In this document: piece after piece, positions 29,112 through 38,017 of the stretch | Layout: every line of letters begins with the position of its first letter | Position numbering within the stretch: the first letter of the stretch is position 1 | Source of the DNA: Dokdonia sp. PRO95 | Lineage (GTDB): Bacteria > Bacteroidota > Bacteroidia > Flavobacteriales > Flavobacteriaceae | Length of the DNA: 64,000 nucleotides | Assembly (NCBI RefSeq): GCF_000355805.1 | Contig: NZ_CM001837.1 | Span: 323,434-387,433, forward strand | Reading direction: 5' to 3' | Translations under genes and position numbers: made by a program | Notes under the pieces: generated by a model | What the model saw: only the letters and a program-made list of their open reading frames with translations | Databases searched by the model: none | What the model was told of the DNA's origin: nothing

Positions 29112-29306
29112 CTAGATATTCTCTGCATCTCTCATCCCTTGGATGTACGATGCTTTTTGAATCTCACGTCTTCTTACTACAGAAGGCTTTGTAAACTGCT
29201 TGCGCTCTCTAAGATTACGCATAGTCTTTGTGCGATCAAATTTACGCTTAAAACGTTTAAGCGCTCTATCTATATTTTCTCCGTCTTTTACTGGTATAAT
29301 TAACAT
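29112..29306 (-). CDS. rpsU: Ribosomal protein bS21
   Basis: The 64-residue small-subunit protein, basic and helical (DRALKRFKRKFDRTKTMRNLRERKQFTKPSVVRRREIQKA). In Flavobacterium johnsoniae bS21 helps hide the 16S anti-Shine-Dalgarno tail, so most mRNAs lack Shine-Dalgarno sites while rpsU keeps a strong one for autoregulation. The same arrangement is visible here (site at 29313-29321). It has its own promoter and terminator, so it is a single-gene unit. Confidence 0.97.
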   Translation of the reverse strand: MLIIPVKDGENIDRALKRFKRKFDRTKTMRNLRERKQFTKPSVVRRREIQKASYIQGMRDAENI

Positions 29307-29312
29307 AGTGGG

Positions 29313-29321
29313 ACCTCCTTT
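29313..29321 (-). promoter_or_regulatory. Perfect Shine-Dalgarno site of rpsU
   Basis: AAAGGAGGT on the minus strand, six bases before the rpsU ATG. It is a full match to the anti-Shine-Dalgarno sequence. I found no site of this quality at the other genes; folE has a weaker, distant AAGGAG. It fits translational feedback by bS21. Confidence 0.9.
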
Positions 29322-29343
29322 CTTTAAATTCTTATTCGGTTTT

Positions 29344-29380
29344 CAGGCTGCAAATATACGCTTTAAAAGTAACCCTACAA
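29344..29380 (-). promoter_or_regulatory. rpsU promoter (-33 TTG / -7 TATATTTG)
   Basis: On the minus strand: TTG at 29380-29378, 19 bases, then TATATTTG at 29358-29351, matching the Bacteroidota consensus TAnnTTTG. The segment CGTATATTTGCAGCCTG is nearly identical to that before rpmB. Transcription should start near 29345, giving a short leader with the Shine-Dalgarno site. Confidence 0.7.
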
Positions 29381-29389
29381 CCCTATCCT

Positions 29390-30574
29390 TTAATTTTTTG
29401 AAATTTCTTCAGACTTAGGCTTATAAGTCTTCTTATCGATAACCATTTTTGCAATGATTTCGCGTAATATCTCTGAAGTACCTCCACCTATAGGCCCTAG
29501 TCTACTATCACGTAACATACGAGCAAGCGGATATTCTTCCATATAACCATAACCTCCTAGCATTTGTAAACAGTCATAAATTACTTCGTCTGCAATTTTT
29601 GTCGCAGTAAGTTTTGACATGGTTGCCTCTTTCACCACATATTCACCTTTATTAAGACGGTATGCTACAGTATAATTAAAAGCTTTTGACATCTCCACCT
29701 CTGCCTGACGCTCTGCAAGTTTATGACGCAATGCTTGAAACTTATCAATAGTAACTCCAAAGGCCATTCTCTCTTTCATGTAATCTAAGGCATACTCGAT
29801 AGCATACTCTGCTCTCGCGTGAGCATTAATACCCATAATAAGACGCTCTGATGCAAAATGCTGCATAATGTAACCAAAACCTGCATTTTCTTCACCCATA
29901 AGGTTTGCTGCTGGCACCTTCACATTATCAAATGCGATCTCTCCAGTATCTGATGCTCTCCACCCTAGCTTATCAAGTTTTGTAGCACTTATACCAGGCA
30001 TATCTCTATCTAAAAGAAAGATACTCATGCCCTTTCCTCCTAGCTCAGGAGCGGTTTTTGCCGCAACAATTAAATAATCTGAATATACACCGTTTGTGAT
30101 AAAGGTTTTAGACCCATTAATCACGTAGTGATCCCCATCCTTTACAGCAGTGGTTCTCATTCCAGCCACATCACTTCCCCCAAAAGGTTCTGTAATACAT
30201 AAACATCCTATTTTATCTCCAGCAATACTGGCTGTAAGATATTCAGACTTTATTCTTTCATCTCCCTCTACATTAAGGTGTGTCATTGCAAGGTAAGCGT
30301 GTGCCCATATTGCCGCTGCAAATCCTCCACTATTAATGCGCTGTAATTCTTCTAATAAAATTACAGTATAGAAAAAATCTAAGTTCATTCCTCCATATGC
30401 CTCAGGATAACTAATCCCAAAGAATCCCATATCTCCAAACTTCTTCCAGATAAAACGTTCTATCTGTCCTGTTTTTTCCCACTTATCAATGTGTGGCACT
30501 ACTTCTTTCTTAAGGAAATCTCTCAAGCTTGCGCGAAAGAGGTTATGCTCTTCCGTAAAATACATGTCTGTCAT
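29390..30574 (-). CDS. Acyl-CoA dehydrogenase
   Basis: A 394-residue FAD enzyme that introduces a 2,3 double bond into acyl-CoA for fatty-acid or branched amino-acid breakdown. Seen are CITEPFGGSDVAGM (flavin and substrate contact), GSKTFITNG, the SERLIMGI helix, LGGYGYMEEYPLARMLRDSR and GGTSEILREIIAK at the end. Complete length and no fusion. Chain-length preference cannot be read. It is flanked by rpsU and the helix-hairpin-helix gene on the same strand but has its own spacing, so it is probably monocistronic. Confidence 0.93.
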   Translation of the reverse strand: MTDMYFTEEHNLFRASLRDFLKKEVVPHIDKWEKTGQIERFIWKKFGDMGFFGISYPEAYGGMNLDFFYTVILLEELQRINSGGFAAAIWAHAYLAMTHLNVEGDERIKSEYLTASIAGDKIGCLCITEPFGGSDVAGMRTTAVKDGDHYVINGSKTFITNGVYSDYLIVAAKTAPELGGKGMSIFLLDRDMPGISATKLDKLGWRASDTGEIAFDNVKVPAANLMGEENAGFGYIMQHFASERLIMGINAHARAEYAIEYALDYMKERMAFGVTIDKFQALRHKLAERQAEVEMSKAFNYTVAYRLNKGEYVVKEATMSKLTATKIADEVIYDCLQMLGGYGYMEEYPLARMLRDSRLGPIGGGTSEILREIIAKMVIDKKTYKPKSEEISKN

Positions 30575-30702
30575 ATTTAAAGTTCTTTTTCAATCCAACC
30601 GTAAAACTTTTTCAGCTCCACATTGTTGGAAATTTCATCCTAATGAGTAATTCTCTAAAAAAAGAATAATTACTAAGAATGTGATGTTTATTTATAGCAA
30701 TT

Positions 30703-31584
30703 TCAATCAATATGTAAATATAAACTTATTATATCATATTTAAAGTCTGTCATACCATCCAAATTTTTCAATTCTTCTATTGATTTGACACCTTCTCTGA
30801 GAATTCGATAATCTACTATCTCTTTGGCTAAGTCAAAATTAAGCAGAGGAACCGTAGATAAGTCTGATGCGGTCGCAGTATTAACATTTACTGGCACAAT
30901 AGCAGGTTTTTCTTTTACCGTGTATTCATCAAGGATTGCGCGCTTTATACTTTTGTCAACACCAAAAACACTGTAAATCTGAAAATCCACCTGATAACCA
31001 CCGGTTTTGCCGAGATGCCTAAGTACTTTGCTCGCTGCATTGTCATCCACTCCTTTAATAGCAAGTAATTTTTCAAAAGTTACACTATTAAGATCACCTT
31101 TTTCTTCGGCAGTTTTCCATTTTCTTTTAGAGTTAAACTTCTTTTTTGGGGTATGTTTTTGCTCTTCAATCCATTTCGGCCATTTAAAGTAGGGCTCTAG
31201 AACACCTAGCAAAGAATCTGAAACACCAGATACTTTTTGAAACTGAATGGCGGAGTCAAACCATTTTCCGCTTTCGCGAAAGCGTAACACTCTATCTATC
31301 TCCTCTGTGGTCATACCAAGTTTATAACCGTTGAAGTCCGTCAGTAATGTAGGATTGAAAGGAAAAATTTTAGGCTTACGTTTTTCAATCTCTACCAGCT
31401 TAAGGGAGTCTATTTCCTTCTGAAATGCCAAAACCTCTAGATCTTCTTCTTGAGATATTTGTACATCTGCTTCTGATGGATAAAAAATTACCGTAGCAGT
31501 ACAAGCAATGATTATTGCTATAAAAAAGAAAATCCCATTTCTTTTACGCCTATCGTAAATGAAATGGGATTTTAAAGTTTTCAT
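30703..31584 (-). CDS. Membrane-anchored helix-hairpin-helix protein (ComEA-like)
   Basis: A 293-residue protein with one N-terminal membrane helix (IFFFIAIIIACTATVIFY) and a periplasmic part with repeated helix-hairpin-helix units: around LNSVTFEKLLAIKGVDDNAASKVLRHL and NVNTATASDLSTVPLLNFDLAKEIVDYR, then IEELKNLDGMTD. The NVNTATASDL motif is typical of ComEA, the DNA receptor of natural transformation. Whether it takes up DNA here is untested, as no other competence genes lie near. A perfect palindrome encodes LRFRES in its middle. Confidence 0.8.
   Translation of the reverse strand: MKTLKSHFIYDRRKRNGIFFFIAIIIACTATVIFYPSEADVQISQEEDLEVLAFQKEIDSLKLVEIEKRKPKIFPFNPTLLTDFNGYKLGMTTEEIDRVLRFRESGKWFDSAIQFQKVSGVSDSLLGVLEPYFKWPKWIEEQKHTPKKKFNSKRKWKTAEEKGDLNSVTFEKLLAIKGVDDNAASKVLRHLGKTGGYQVDFQIYSVFGVDKSIKRAILDEYTVKEKPAIVPVNVNTATASDLSTVPLLNFDLAKEIVDYRILREGVKSIEELKNLDGMTDFKYDIISLYLHID
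31269..31284. repeat. Palindrome copy 9 (perfect, inside ComEA-like gene)
   Basis: Perfect 16-mer, read as Leu-Arg-Phe-Arg-Glu-Ser on the gene strand, between two helix-hairpin-helix regions. Confidence 0.95.
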
Positions 31585-31595
31585 ACTATTTACTA

Positions 31596-33287
31596 TTACT
31601 CTATAGCCTGCTCCTTAAGCTTTATAGCGTTAAGGTATCTAGTTAATTGCTTTTTAACAACAGGGAATAGGAAGAATAGTCCTACCATGTTAGGGAAAAC
31701 CATTGCAAAAATCATTGCATCAGAGAAAGCCCATATGGAGTTCATACTTGCAGATGCTCCCACAACTACAAACGTTAAGAATAACAATTTGTAAACTAGA
31801 TCCGCAACCTTACCACGTCCAAAAAGGAATTTCCAAGATTGTAGTCCGTAATAAGACCATGATATCATAGTTGACACCGCAAATAGAACTACTGCGATTG
31901 TCAAGAATACGTCAGAATAAGGAATATATTCCGCAAAAGCCTTGGCAGTAATACCAGCCCCTTCAAAAGATTCTCCATCTATCATTACAGCTCCTAATCC
32001 ATCACCACCGTATTGGAATGCTCCGCTAAAGTTGAAAATAATAATTACAAGTGCCGTCATCGTACAGATAAGTACTGTATCAATAAATGGCTCTAGTAAC
32101 GCTACTAGACCTTCACTTGCTGAGTACTTAGTACGTACTGCAGAGTGTGCAATAGATGCAGATCCCGCTCCAGCTTCATTAGAAAAAGCCGCTCTTTTAA
32201 AACCTACAAGTAACACCCCTATGAATCCTCCTACACCAATAGCCGTAGGATTAAATGCTTCTTTTACAATAAGTCCGATAGCATCATCAATAAGGCTAAA
32301 GTTACTTAGTATAATATATAGACATGCAACCACATACATAATTGCCATAAAAGGAACTACTTTTTCTGTAACCTGAGCAATACGCTTTATACCACCTATG
32401 ATGATAATACCTACAATCACGGCTAGTACAATACCAACAATAAATCCTGAGGCAGCACTTGTCATATTGAACATTTCTTTAAGAACAATAGTTGCTTGGT
32501 TAGATTGAGCTGCGTTACCACCTCCAAAAGAACCACCTATACAGAAAATAGCAAATATTACAGCTGCAATCTTTCCTATAGTAGCAAATCCTCTTGCTTT
32601 TAAACCTTTAGTTAGGTAGTACATAGGCCCTCCGTATACTGTCCCATCTTCACCTACATCTCTAAATTGAACACCTAGCGTACATTCTACGAATTTTGTA
32701 GACATTCCAAGAAGACCACAAACAATCATCCAGAAAGTAGCTCCCGGACCACCTAATGCGATAGCAAGTGCAACACCGGCAATGTTACCATTACCTACTG
32801 TACCAGATACTGCAGTAGCTAGTGCTTGGAAGTGAGAAACTTCACCAGCAGAGCTTTCATCTCTAATAGTGTCTACGATATCTCCATCTATTGCTAGATT
32901 ATCATCTACCTCTAGATTTTCTATATGCTCCTCTATATCAACTTTTGATAAGTCTTGCCCTTGAGCAATACCATCTTCACCATAAAGCTCTGCAGCTCCA
33001 TGCTTTTCAATATCTTCATATTTACCACGTACTGTCTGGATTGCTCTCCAGAAGAAACGGATGTTTGGGAATCCAAAATAAATCGTAAAAAAAGCGGCAC
33101 TCGCCACTAATAAAATAAGAACAAAAGGTGTTCCTGCAACTTCAAAAAATACAATCGCCGAAAAGAAATCTGAAATTGGTTGAAATGCTTGGTCAATTTT
33201 CTGGTCAATTCCTATTTCTTGAGTTTCTTGCGCAAAAGAAAGAAGGGGAATAAAAACAGAAAGAATGAATAAAAGGTATTTCTTCAT
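31596..33287 (-). CDS. Sodium:alanine/glycine symporter (AGCS family)
   Basis: An inner-membrane Na+-coupled amino-acid transporter. The family signature FSNEAGAGSASIAHSAVRT is present, as are GNGNIAGVALAI, GGPGATFWM and about ten hydrophobic segments. At 563 residues it is longer than the usual 450 because of an N-terminal signal-like helix (YLLFILSVFIPLLSFAQ) and a soluble acidic insert at about 95-145 (EDIEKHGAAELYGEDG...), forms seen in marine Bacteroidota. Na+ coupling fits a marine habitat. The helix-hairpin-helix gene follows eleven bases later. Confidence 0.93.
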   Translation of the reverse strand: MKKYLLFILSVFIPLLSFAQETQEIGIDQKIDQAFQPISDFFSAIVFFEVAGTPFVLILLVASAAFFTIYFGFPNIRFFWRAIQTVRGKYEDIEKHGAAELYGEDGIAQGQDLSKVDIEEHIENLEVDDNLAIDGDIVDTIRDESSAGEVSHFQALATAVSGTVGNGNIAGVALAIALGGPGATFWMIVCGLLGMSTKFVECTLGVQFRDVGEDGTVYGGPMYYLTKGLKARGFATIGKIAAVIFAIFCIGGSFGGGNAAQSNQATIVLKEMFNMTSAASGFIVGIVLAVIVGIIIIGGIKRIAQVTEKVVPFMAIMYVVACLYIILSNFSLIDDAIGLIVKEAFNPTAIGVGGFIGVLLVGFKRAAFSNEAGAGSASIAHSAVRTKYSASEGLVALLEPFIDTVLICTMTALVIIIFNFSGAFQYGGDGLGAVMIDGESFEGAGITAKAFAEYIPYSDVFLTIAVVLFAVSTMISWSYYGLQSWKFLFGRGKVADLVYKLLFLTFVVVGASASMNSIWAFSDAMIFAMVFPNMVGLFFLFPVVKKQLTRYLNAIKLKEQAIE

Positions 33288-33383
33288 TAGTATAGATATA
33301 TTAAGTTATTGTAAATTCAGCTAGCAATATCCAAAAAAATGCCCCTTATTCAAAGGAAACTATCTTAAAATCCTTAACAATAT

Positions 33384-34403
33384 TTAAATACCAAAAGTCT
33401 CATGCAATCTTTTGATTTGCTCAGGACGCCCTATCACTATTAATTTTGACTCCTTCTCAAGTCGCATATCTGCTTCTGGATTAACAATATACTTCCCTGA
33501 CGGGGATCTATATCCTATGATGGTACAACCAGTTTTATAGCGTAAATCAATTTCTTTAATACTAGCCTCTTTTCCATCTGCACAGATTTGGTCAAAGCTT
33601 ATTTCTTCTACATTGATGCTATCTTCCTCACCTACGACTGATAAATTATCTAAAAATTCGATAAGATCAGGTACAACTACAAGTGATGCCATATGATCAC
33701 CACCTATTTTATCAGGCATGATTACATTATCTGCACCCGCAAGTTTGAGTTTCTTCTGTGACGCCTCGGCAGTTGCACGACTTATAATCTTGAGTTTACT
33801 GTTGAGCTGGCGAGCACTGAGTACAATAAAAAGGTTATCTGCATCCTCAGGTAAAGCACATAAAAGCGCAGAAGCTCTTGAGATCCCAGCTTTTTCTAGA
33901 ATTTCATCTTCATTTGCATTACCATAAACAAAATGAATATTCTTATCCATCTCATAACGCTCTATAACATCTAGATCCATCTCTATAACCACAAACTGCT
34001 TATTATAAGCCATGAGTTTTTGCACGGCTTCTTGCCCATTACGGCCATAACCACAAACAATAATGTGATCTGTCATTTTATCGATTTCTTGCTGCACCTT
34101 TTTATGTATTAAATCTTTATAAGAACTCTTACTTATTATATACTCTGAGATAACCGTCAAAGCATAACCCACAATCACCACACTTAATAGAATAAGTATC
34201 ACTGTAAAGATTTTTGCTTCGGGCGTGAGCGGAATCACTTCGCCAAAACCTACAGTCGTAATTGTAATCACTGTCATATATACAGCATCTACCCAATTAT
34301 AGTCTGCTATAAAACGATAGCCAACAACCCCTAAAAGTAACGTAGTTACTAGAAGTACTATGGCTAGATAAATTTTATTCTTAAAAAAGGAAAACAAATT
34401 CAT
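33384..34403 (-). CDS. Potassium channel with RCK/TrkA NAD-binding domain
   Basis: A 339-residue ion channel. Two membrane helices flank the selectivity filter TITTVGFGEV (about residues 48-57), then an RCK domain with the Rossmann motif IIVCGYGRNGQEAVQKL and a TrkA-C domain at the end (EASIKEIDLRYKTGCTIIGYRSPSGKYIVNPE). This is the MthK/Kch type, gated by a ligand of the RCK ring. Its ATG overlaps the end of the PspC gene by four bases, so the two are co-translated. Confidence 0.93.
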   Translation of the reverse strand: MNLFSFFKNKIYLAIVLLVTTLLLGVVGYRFIADYNWVDAVYMTVITITTVGFGEVIPLTPEAKIFTVILILLSVVIVGYALTVISEYIISKSSYKDLIHKKVQQEIDKMTDHIIVCGYGRNGQEAVQKLMAYNKQFVVIEMDLDVIERYEMDKNIHFVYGNANEDEILEKAGISRASALLCALPEDADNLFIVLSARQLNSKLKIISRATAEASQKKLKLAGADNVIMPDKIGGDHMASLVVVPDLIEFLDNLSVVGEEDSINVEEISFDQICADGKEASIKEIDLRYKTGCTIIGYRSPSGKYIVNPEADMRLEKESKLIVIGRPEQIKRLHETFGI

Positions 34404-34630
34404 AGGTCAAAAACAGAAGTGCGCTTTGTATATATAAGATCTTTTAACTTAAGCCAAAACGCTACTGTAAGGTATAATGCAAAACCTACTCCTAAAGTTG
34501 CAAATGAAACATATATAAAAAATAGTCTCACATTTTTTGCGCGCATTCCTAAACGGTCTGCGAGTCTAGAAGAAACATAAAATCCATGTTTCTCAAAATA
34601 ATGCCGTATATCGTATACAAATTTCAACAT
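34400..34630 (-). CDS. PspC domain protein
   Basis: A 76-residue inner-membrane protein: a short cytoplasmic N-terminus ending DRLGMRAKNVRLFFIYVSFATLG, and a single long hydrophobic helix (FALYLTVAFWLKL). PspC domains take part in membrane-stress response. It is coupled to the K+ channel by a four-base overlap, suggesting a joint role at the membrane, although this pairing has no function that I know. Confidence 0.82.
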   Translation of the reverse strand: MLKFVYDIRHYFEKHGFYVSSRLADRLGMRAKNVRLFFIYVSFATLGVGFALYLTVAFWLKLKDLIYTKRTSVFDL

Positions 34631-34714
34631 ATTGTGAAGGTAATAAATACTATATGTATAATGCTATCAAAGACTAATCTTCAAGAATAATAAAGGTAGA
34701 AATAAGGGTAATTA

Positions 34715-34730
34715 CGCTTTCGCGAAAGCG
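34715..34730. repeat. Palindrome copy 10 (perfect, intergenic)
   Basis: Perfect 16-mer, extended by TA at the right and by TTA on the left, 36 bases beyond the recQ stop. Confidence 0.95.
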
Positions 34731-34765
34731 TACTCAAAACCAAACACTCCTACTATAATTACAAT

Positions 34766-36964
34766 TTAATTTGCAACCTCACTCATAAATTTAATCCTAT
34801 ATAAACGCAGCTCCTCATCTTCATAATCGCCATCAAACTCTTCCATGGCTACTTCGATTTTATCTGTCTCTGCTTCCATAAAGTAATCATGAAGCTCCTC
34901 TTGTTGATCCTCGTCAAGTATATCATTAATCCAGTAATCTATATTAAGACGCGTACCACTAAAAACGATTGCTTCCATCGCTTTAATAAAATCTGGCATA
35001 TCCTTACCTTTTGCAGAGGCGAGATCATCAAGTGGTAATTTGCGATCGATGTTTTGAATAATGTATAGTTTCAATCCGCTATTTGCTCCAGTGCTCTTTA
35101 CGACAAGATCATCTGGTCTCAAAATATCATTTTCAGAAACATACCTATCAATGAGCGCTACAAATTCTTTACCGTACTTTTTTGCCTTACCATCCCCTAC
35201 TCCATGCACATTACCTAGTTCCTCAACGTTTACAGGATATTTAATAGACATATCTTCTAGTGAAGGGTCTTGAAAAACGACAAATGGAGGCACATCAAGT
35301 TTCTTTGCCACTTTTTTACGTAAATCTTTCAGCATTTCTAGAAGCTTCTTATCGGCTCCTGCCCCAGCTTTTTGAGCAGATATGATGGCATTATCGCTGT
35401 TTGCATCAAACACATGATCATCTGTCATCATAAAAGAAACAGGATTCTCTATATAGTCTAGGCCTTTTGGTGTCATCTTTACTACACCATACGTTTCAAT
35501 ATCCTTTTTTATATATCCTGCAACAAGAGCCTGGCGTATAAGGGCAAACCAGTATTCTTTTTTCTGATCATGACCTATACCAAAAAATGGCTGCTCATGG
35601 GTTTTATGCGAACTTATAATAGCGTTCTCCTTTCCTCTTAGAGTAAGAACAATCTCTTTACTTTTATAAATCTCATTAGTATCTCTTACTACAGATAATA
35701 CTTTTACAAGTTCCTCTTTTGCTTCATGTTGCTTTTTAGGATTACGCATGTTATCATCAAGCATCCCTCCTTCTCCGGTTGCGTTATCAAACTCTTCTCC
35801 AAAATAATGGAGAATAAATTTACGCCTAGACATACTTGTCTCTGCAAAAGCTACTACTTCTTGCAGTAATGCATGACCTATTTCTTGCTCGGCCACAGGC
35901 TTACCGCTCATAAATTTTTCAAGCTTTTCTATATCCTTATATGCATAAAAAGCTAGACAGTGACCTTCACCTCCATCTCTTCCTGCTCTACCCGTTTCTT
36001 GGTAATAACTTTCTATACTTTTAGGAATGTCATGATGTATAACAAATCTCACATCTGGCTTATCGATTCCCATCCCAAAAGCGATGGTAGCAACCACCAC
36101 ATCTACATCTTCCATCAAGAACATATCTTGATGTCTCACGCGCGTTTTTGCATCGAGTCCTGCATGATATGGTACTGCTTTTAAGCCATTAACTTGTAAT
36201 GTCTGTGCTAGCTCCTCTACACGCTTGCGAGCGAGGCAATATATAATACCACTCTTACCTTCGTTTTGTTTTACAAATCGAATAATATCGGCATCTACTT
36301 GAGCCGTTTTAGGCCGTACTTCGTAATAAAGATTAGGTCTATTAAATGAAGCCTTAAAAGTGTTTGCATTGGTAATCCCTAAGTTTTTAAGAATATCTTC
36401 TTGCACTTTTGGCGTAGCAGTAGCGGTAACTGCTATAATAGGAATATTATCACCTATTCTACCTATGATCTTACGTAGGTTACGATATTCTGGTCTAAAA
36501 TCGTGTCCCCACTCTGAAATACAGTGTGCCTCATCTATAGCCAGAAAAGATATAGTAACCCCTCTCAAAAACTCTACATTTTCTTCTTTAGTAAGTGACT
36601 CGGGAGCCACATATAAGAGTTTTGTTACTCCTCTAGTGATATCTTCTTTTACTTTTTTTATCTCTCCTTTAGTGAGCGAGCTATTAAGTACATGAGCTAT
36701 TCCTTCTTCTTGAGATATACCTCTAAGCGCATCAACTTGGTTTTTCATTAAAGCTATAAGTGGCGATACCACAATAGCAGTTCCCTCTGCAATAAGTGCG
36801 GGTAACTGATAACATAATGATTTTCCACCTCCTGTGGGCATAATCACAAAACTGTGATTACCACCTACGATGCTTCTTATGACTTCTTCTTGCAGACCCT
36901 TGAACTGACTAAAGCCAAAATATCTTTTAAGTTCTTCGTGTAAGTCTATTTGCCTTGTCCCCAT
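34766..36964 (-). CDS. recQ: ATP-dependent DNA helicase RecQ
   Basis: A 732-residue 3'-5' helicase for recombination and repair. Motif I PTGGGKSLCYQLPA, DEAH in FLAIDEAHCISEWGHDFRPEY, motif VI in YYQETGRAGRDG, then a zinc/winged-helix region and an HRDC domain (about 520-600, LLEMLKDLRKKVAKKLDVPPFVVFQD). The C-terminal acidic tail is longer than in E. coli RecQ (609 residues), as is usual in flavobacteria. The usual cysteine ligands of the RecQ zinc region do not stand out; I did not resolve this. Divergent from kdsD. Confidence 0.95.
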   Translation of the reverse strand: MGTRQIDLHEELKRYFGFSQFKGLQEEVIRSIVGGNHSFVIMPTGGGKSLCYQLPALIAEGTAIVVSPLIALMKNQVDALRGISQEEGIAHVLNSSLTKGEIKKVKEDITRGVTKLLYVAPESLTKEENVEFLRGVTISFLAIDEAHCISEWGHDFRPEYRNLRKIIGRIGDNIPIIAVTATATPKVQEDILKNLGITNANTFKASFNRPNLYYEVRPKTAQVDADIIRFVKQNEGKSGIIYCLARKRVEELAQTLQVNGLKAVPYHAGLDAKTRVRHQDMFLMEDVDVVVATIAFGMGIDKPDVRFVIHHDIPKSIESYYQETGRAGRDGGEGHCLAFYAYKDIEKLEKFMSGKPVAEQEIGHALLQEVVAFAETSMSRRKFILHYFGEEFDNATGEGGMLDDNMRNPKKQHEAKEELVKVLSVVRDTNEIYKSKEIVLTLRGKENAIISSHKTHEQPFFGIGHDQKKEYWFALIRQALVAGYIKKDIETYGVVKMTPKGLDYIENPVSFMMTDDHVFDANSDNAIISAQKAGAGADKKLLEMLKDLRKKVAKKLDVPPFVVFQDPSLEDMSIKYPVNVEELGNVHGVGDGKAKKYGKEFVALIDRYVSENDILRPDDLVVKSTGANSGLKLYIIQNIDRKLPLDDLASAKGKDMPDFIKAMEAIVFSGTRLNIDYWINDILDEDQQEELHDYFMEAETDKIEVAMEEFDGDYEDEELRLYRIKFMSEVAN

Positions 36965-36987
36965 ATGTATTCAAATACATTTTTACA

Positions 36988-36995
36988 TACCTTTG
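36988..36995 (+). promoter_or_regulatory. Candidate -7 box of kdsD
   Basis: TACCTTTG matches TAnnTTTG exactly, 57 bases before the TTG start. No clear -33 TTG is found at the expected distance, so this is tentative. Confidence 0.45.
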
Positions 36996-37051
36996 TGTTT
37001 TCTAAAGATAGTAATTTCCGCACGTTAAACAAATCTTAACAAAACCCAGTT

Positions 37052-38017
37052 TTGAACAACTTCCAGCAAATCATTGCTAGCGCACAGAAAACCATTCATA
37101 TTGAGCAAACTGCGATTGCAAATCTCAGTTCATTAATAGACGAAGAATTTGCACAAGCAGTACAAGCCATCTATAATTCTAAGGGCAGAGTAGTCATAAC
37201 CGGCATAGGTAAGAGCGCAATTATTGCTCAAAAAATCGTAGCAACCTTAAATAGTACAGGAACTCCTGCTCTATTTATGCATGCTGCAGATGCCATTCAT
37301 GGTGATTTAGGAAGCATATTAATAGATGACATTGTTATCTGTATATCAAAAAGTGGAAATACTCCAGAAATCAAAGTTCTAGTACCTCTTATTAAAAAGA
37401 CAGAAAACACGCTCATTGCAATTACGGCAAATAGAGATTCGTTTTTAGGTAAAGAAGCAGACTACATATTACATGCTAATACAGAAGAAGAGGCATGCCC
37501 TAACAACCTCGCCCCTACCACAAGCACAACAGTACAGCTTGTTCTAGGCGATGCAGTAGCAGTTGCCCTGCTAAACCTAAGAGGTTTTACAGAAAGTGAT
37601 TTTGCACGATACCATCCTGGTGGTGCTCTAGGCAAAAGATTATACCTTACTGTTAATGATATTTGCTCTACTCATGAAAATCCTCAAGTAACACCAGATG
37701 CAAGTATAAAAGAGGTGATTATTGAGATTACTAATAAGATGCTTGGTGTTACAGCAGTAGTTCTTAACGGAGCTATCCAAGGAATTATAACAGACGGCGA
37801 CTTGCGACGTATGCTATCAAAAAATGATTCTCTTGATGGTCTTACTGCCGCTGCAATCATGAGCACCACACCAAAAACAGTATGCCATGATGCTATGGCA
37901 ATTGATGCAAAAGAAATTTTAGAAACACACAATATCACCCAGCTATTAGTTGAAAAAGAAGGAAACTACGCTGGTGTGGTACACATACATGATCTCATAA
38001 AAGAAGGAATCGCATAA
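37052..38017 (+). CDS. kdsD: Arabinose-5-phosphate isomerase (KdsD/KpsF/GutQ)
   Basis: Converts ribulose 5-phosphate to arabinose 5-phosphate, the first step to the Kdo of lipopolysaccharide. The 321 residues consist of a SIS sugar-isomerase domain (GRVVITGIGKSAIIAQKIVATLNSTGTPALFMHAADAIHGDLG; ISKSGNTPEI) and two CBS domains (about 200-320). The start is TTG (37052-37054), directly in front of NNFQQIIASAQ; no ATG fits upstream. Its stop TAA overlaps the ATG of tatC by one base. lptB lies 1.5 kb downstream, so the region serves the outer membrane. Confidence 0.94.
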   Translation: MNNFQQIIASAQKTIHIEQTAIANLSSLIDEEFAQAVQAIYNSKGRVVITGIGKSAIIAQKIVATLNSTGTPALFMHAADAIHGDLGSILIDDIVICISKSGNTPEIKVLVPLIKKTENTLIAITANRDSFLGKEADYILHANTEEEACPNNLAPTTSTTVQLVLGDAVAVALLNLRGFTESDFARYHPGGALGKRLYLTVNDICSTHENPQVTPDASIKEVIIEITNKMLGVTAVVLNGAIQGIITDGDLRRMLSKNDSLDGLTAAAIMSTTPKTVCHDAMAIDAKEILETHNITQLLVEKEGNYAGVVHIHDLIKEGIA

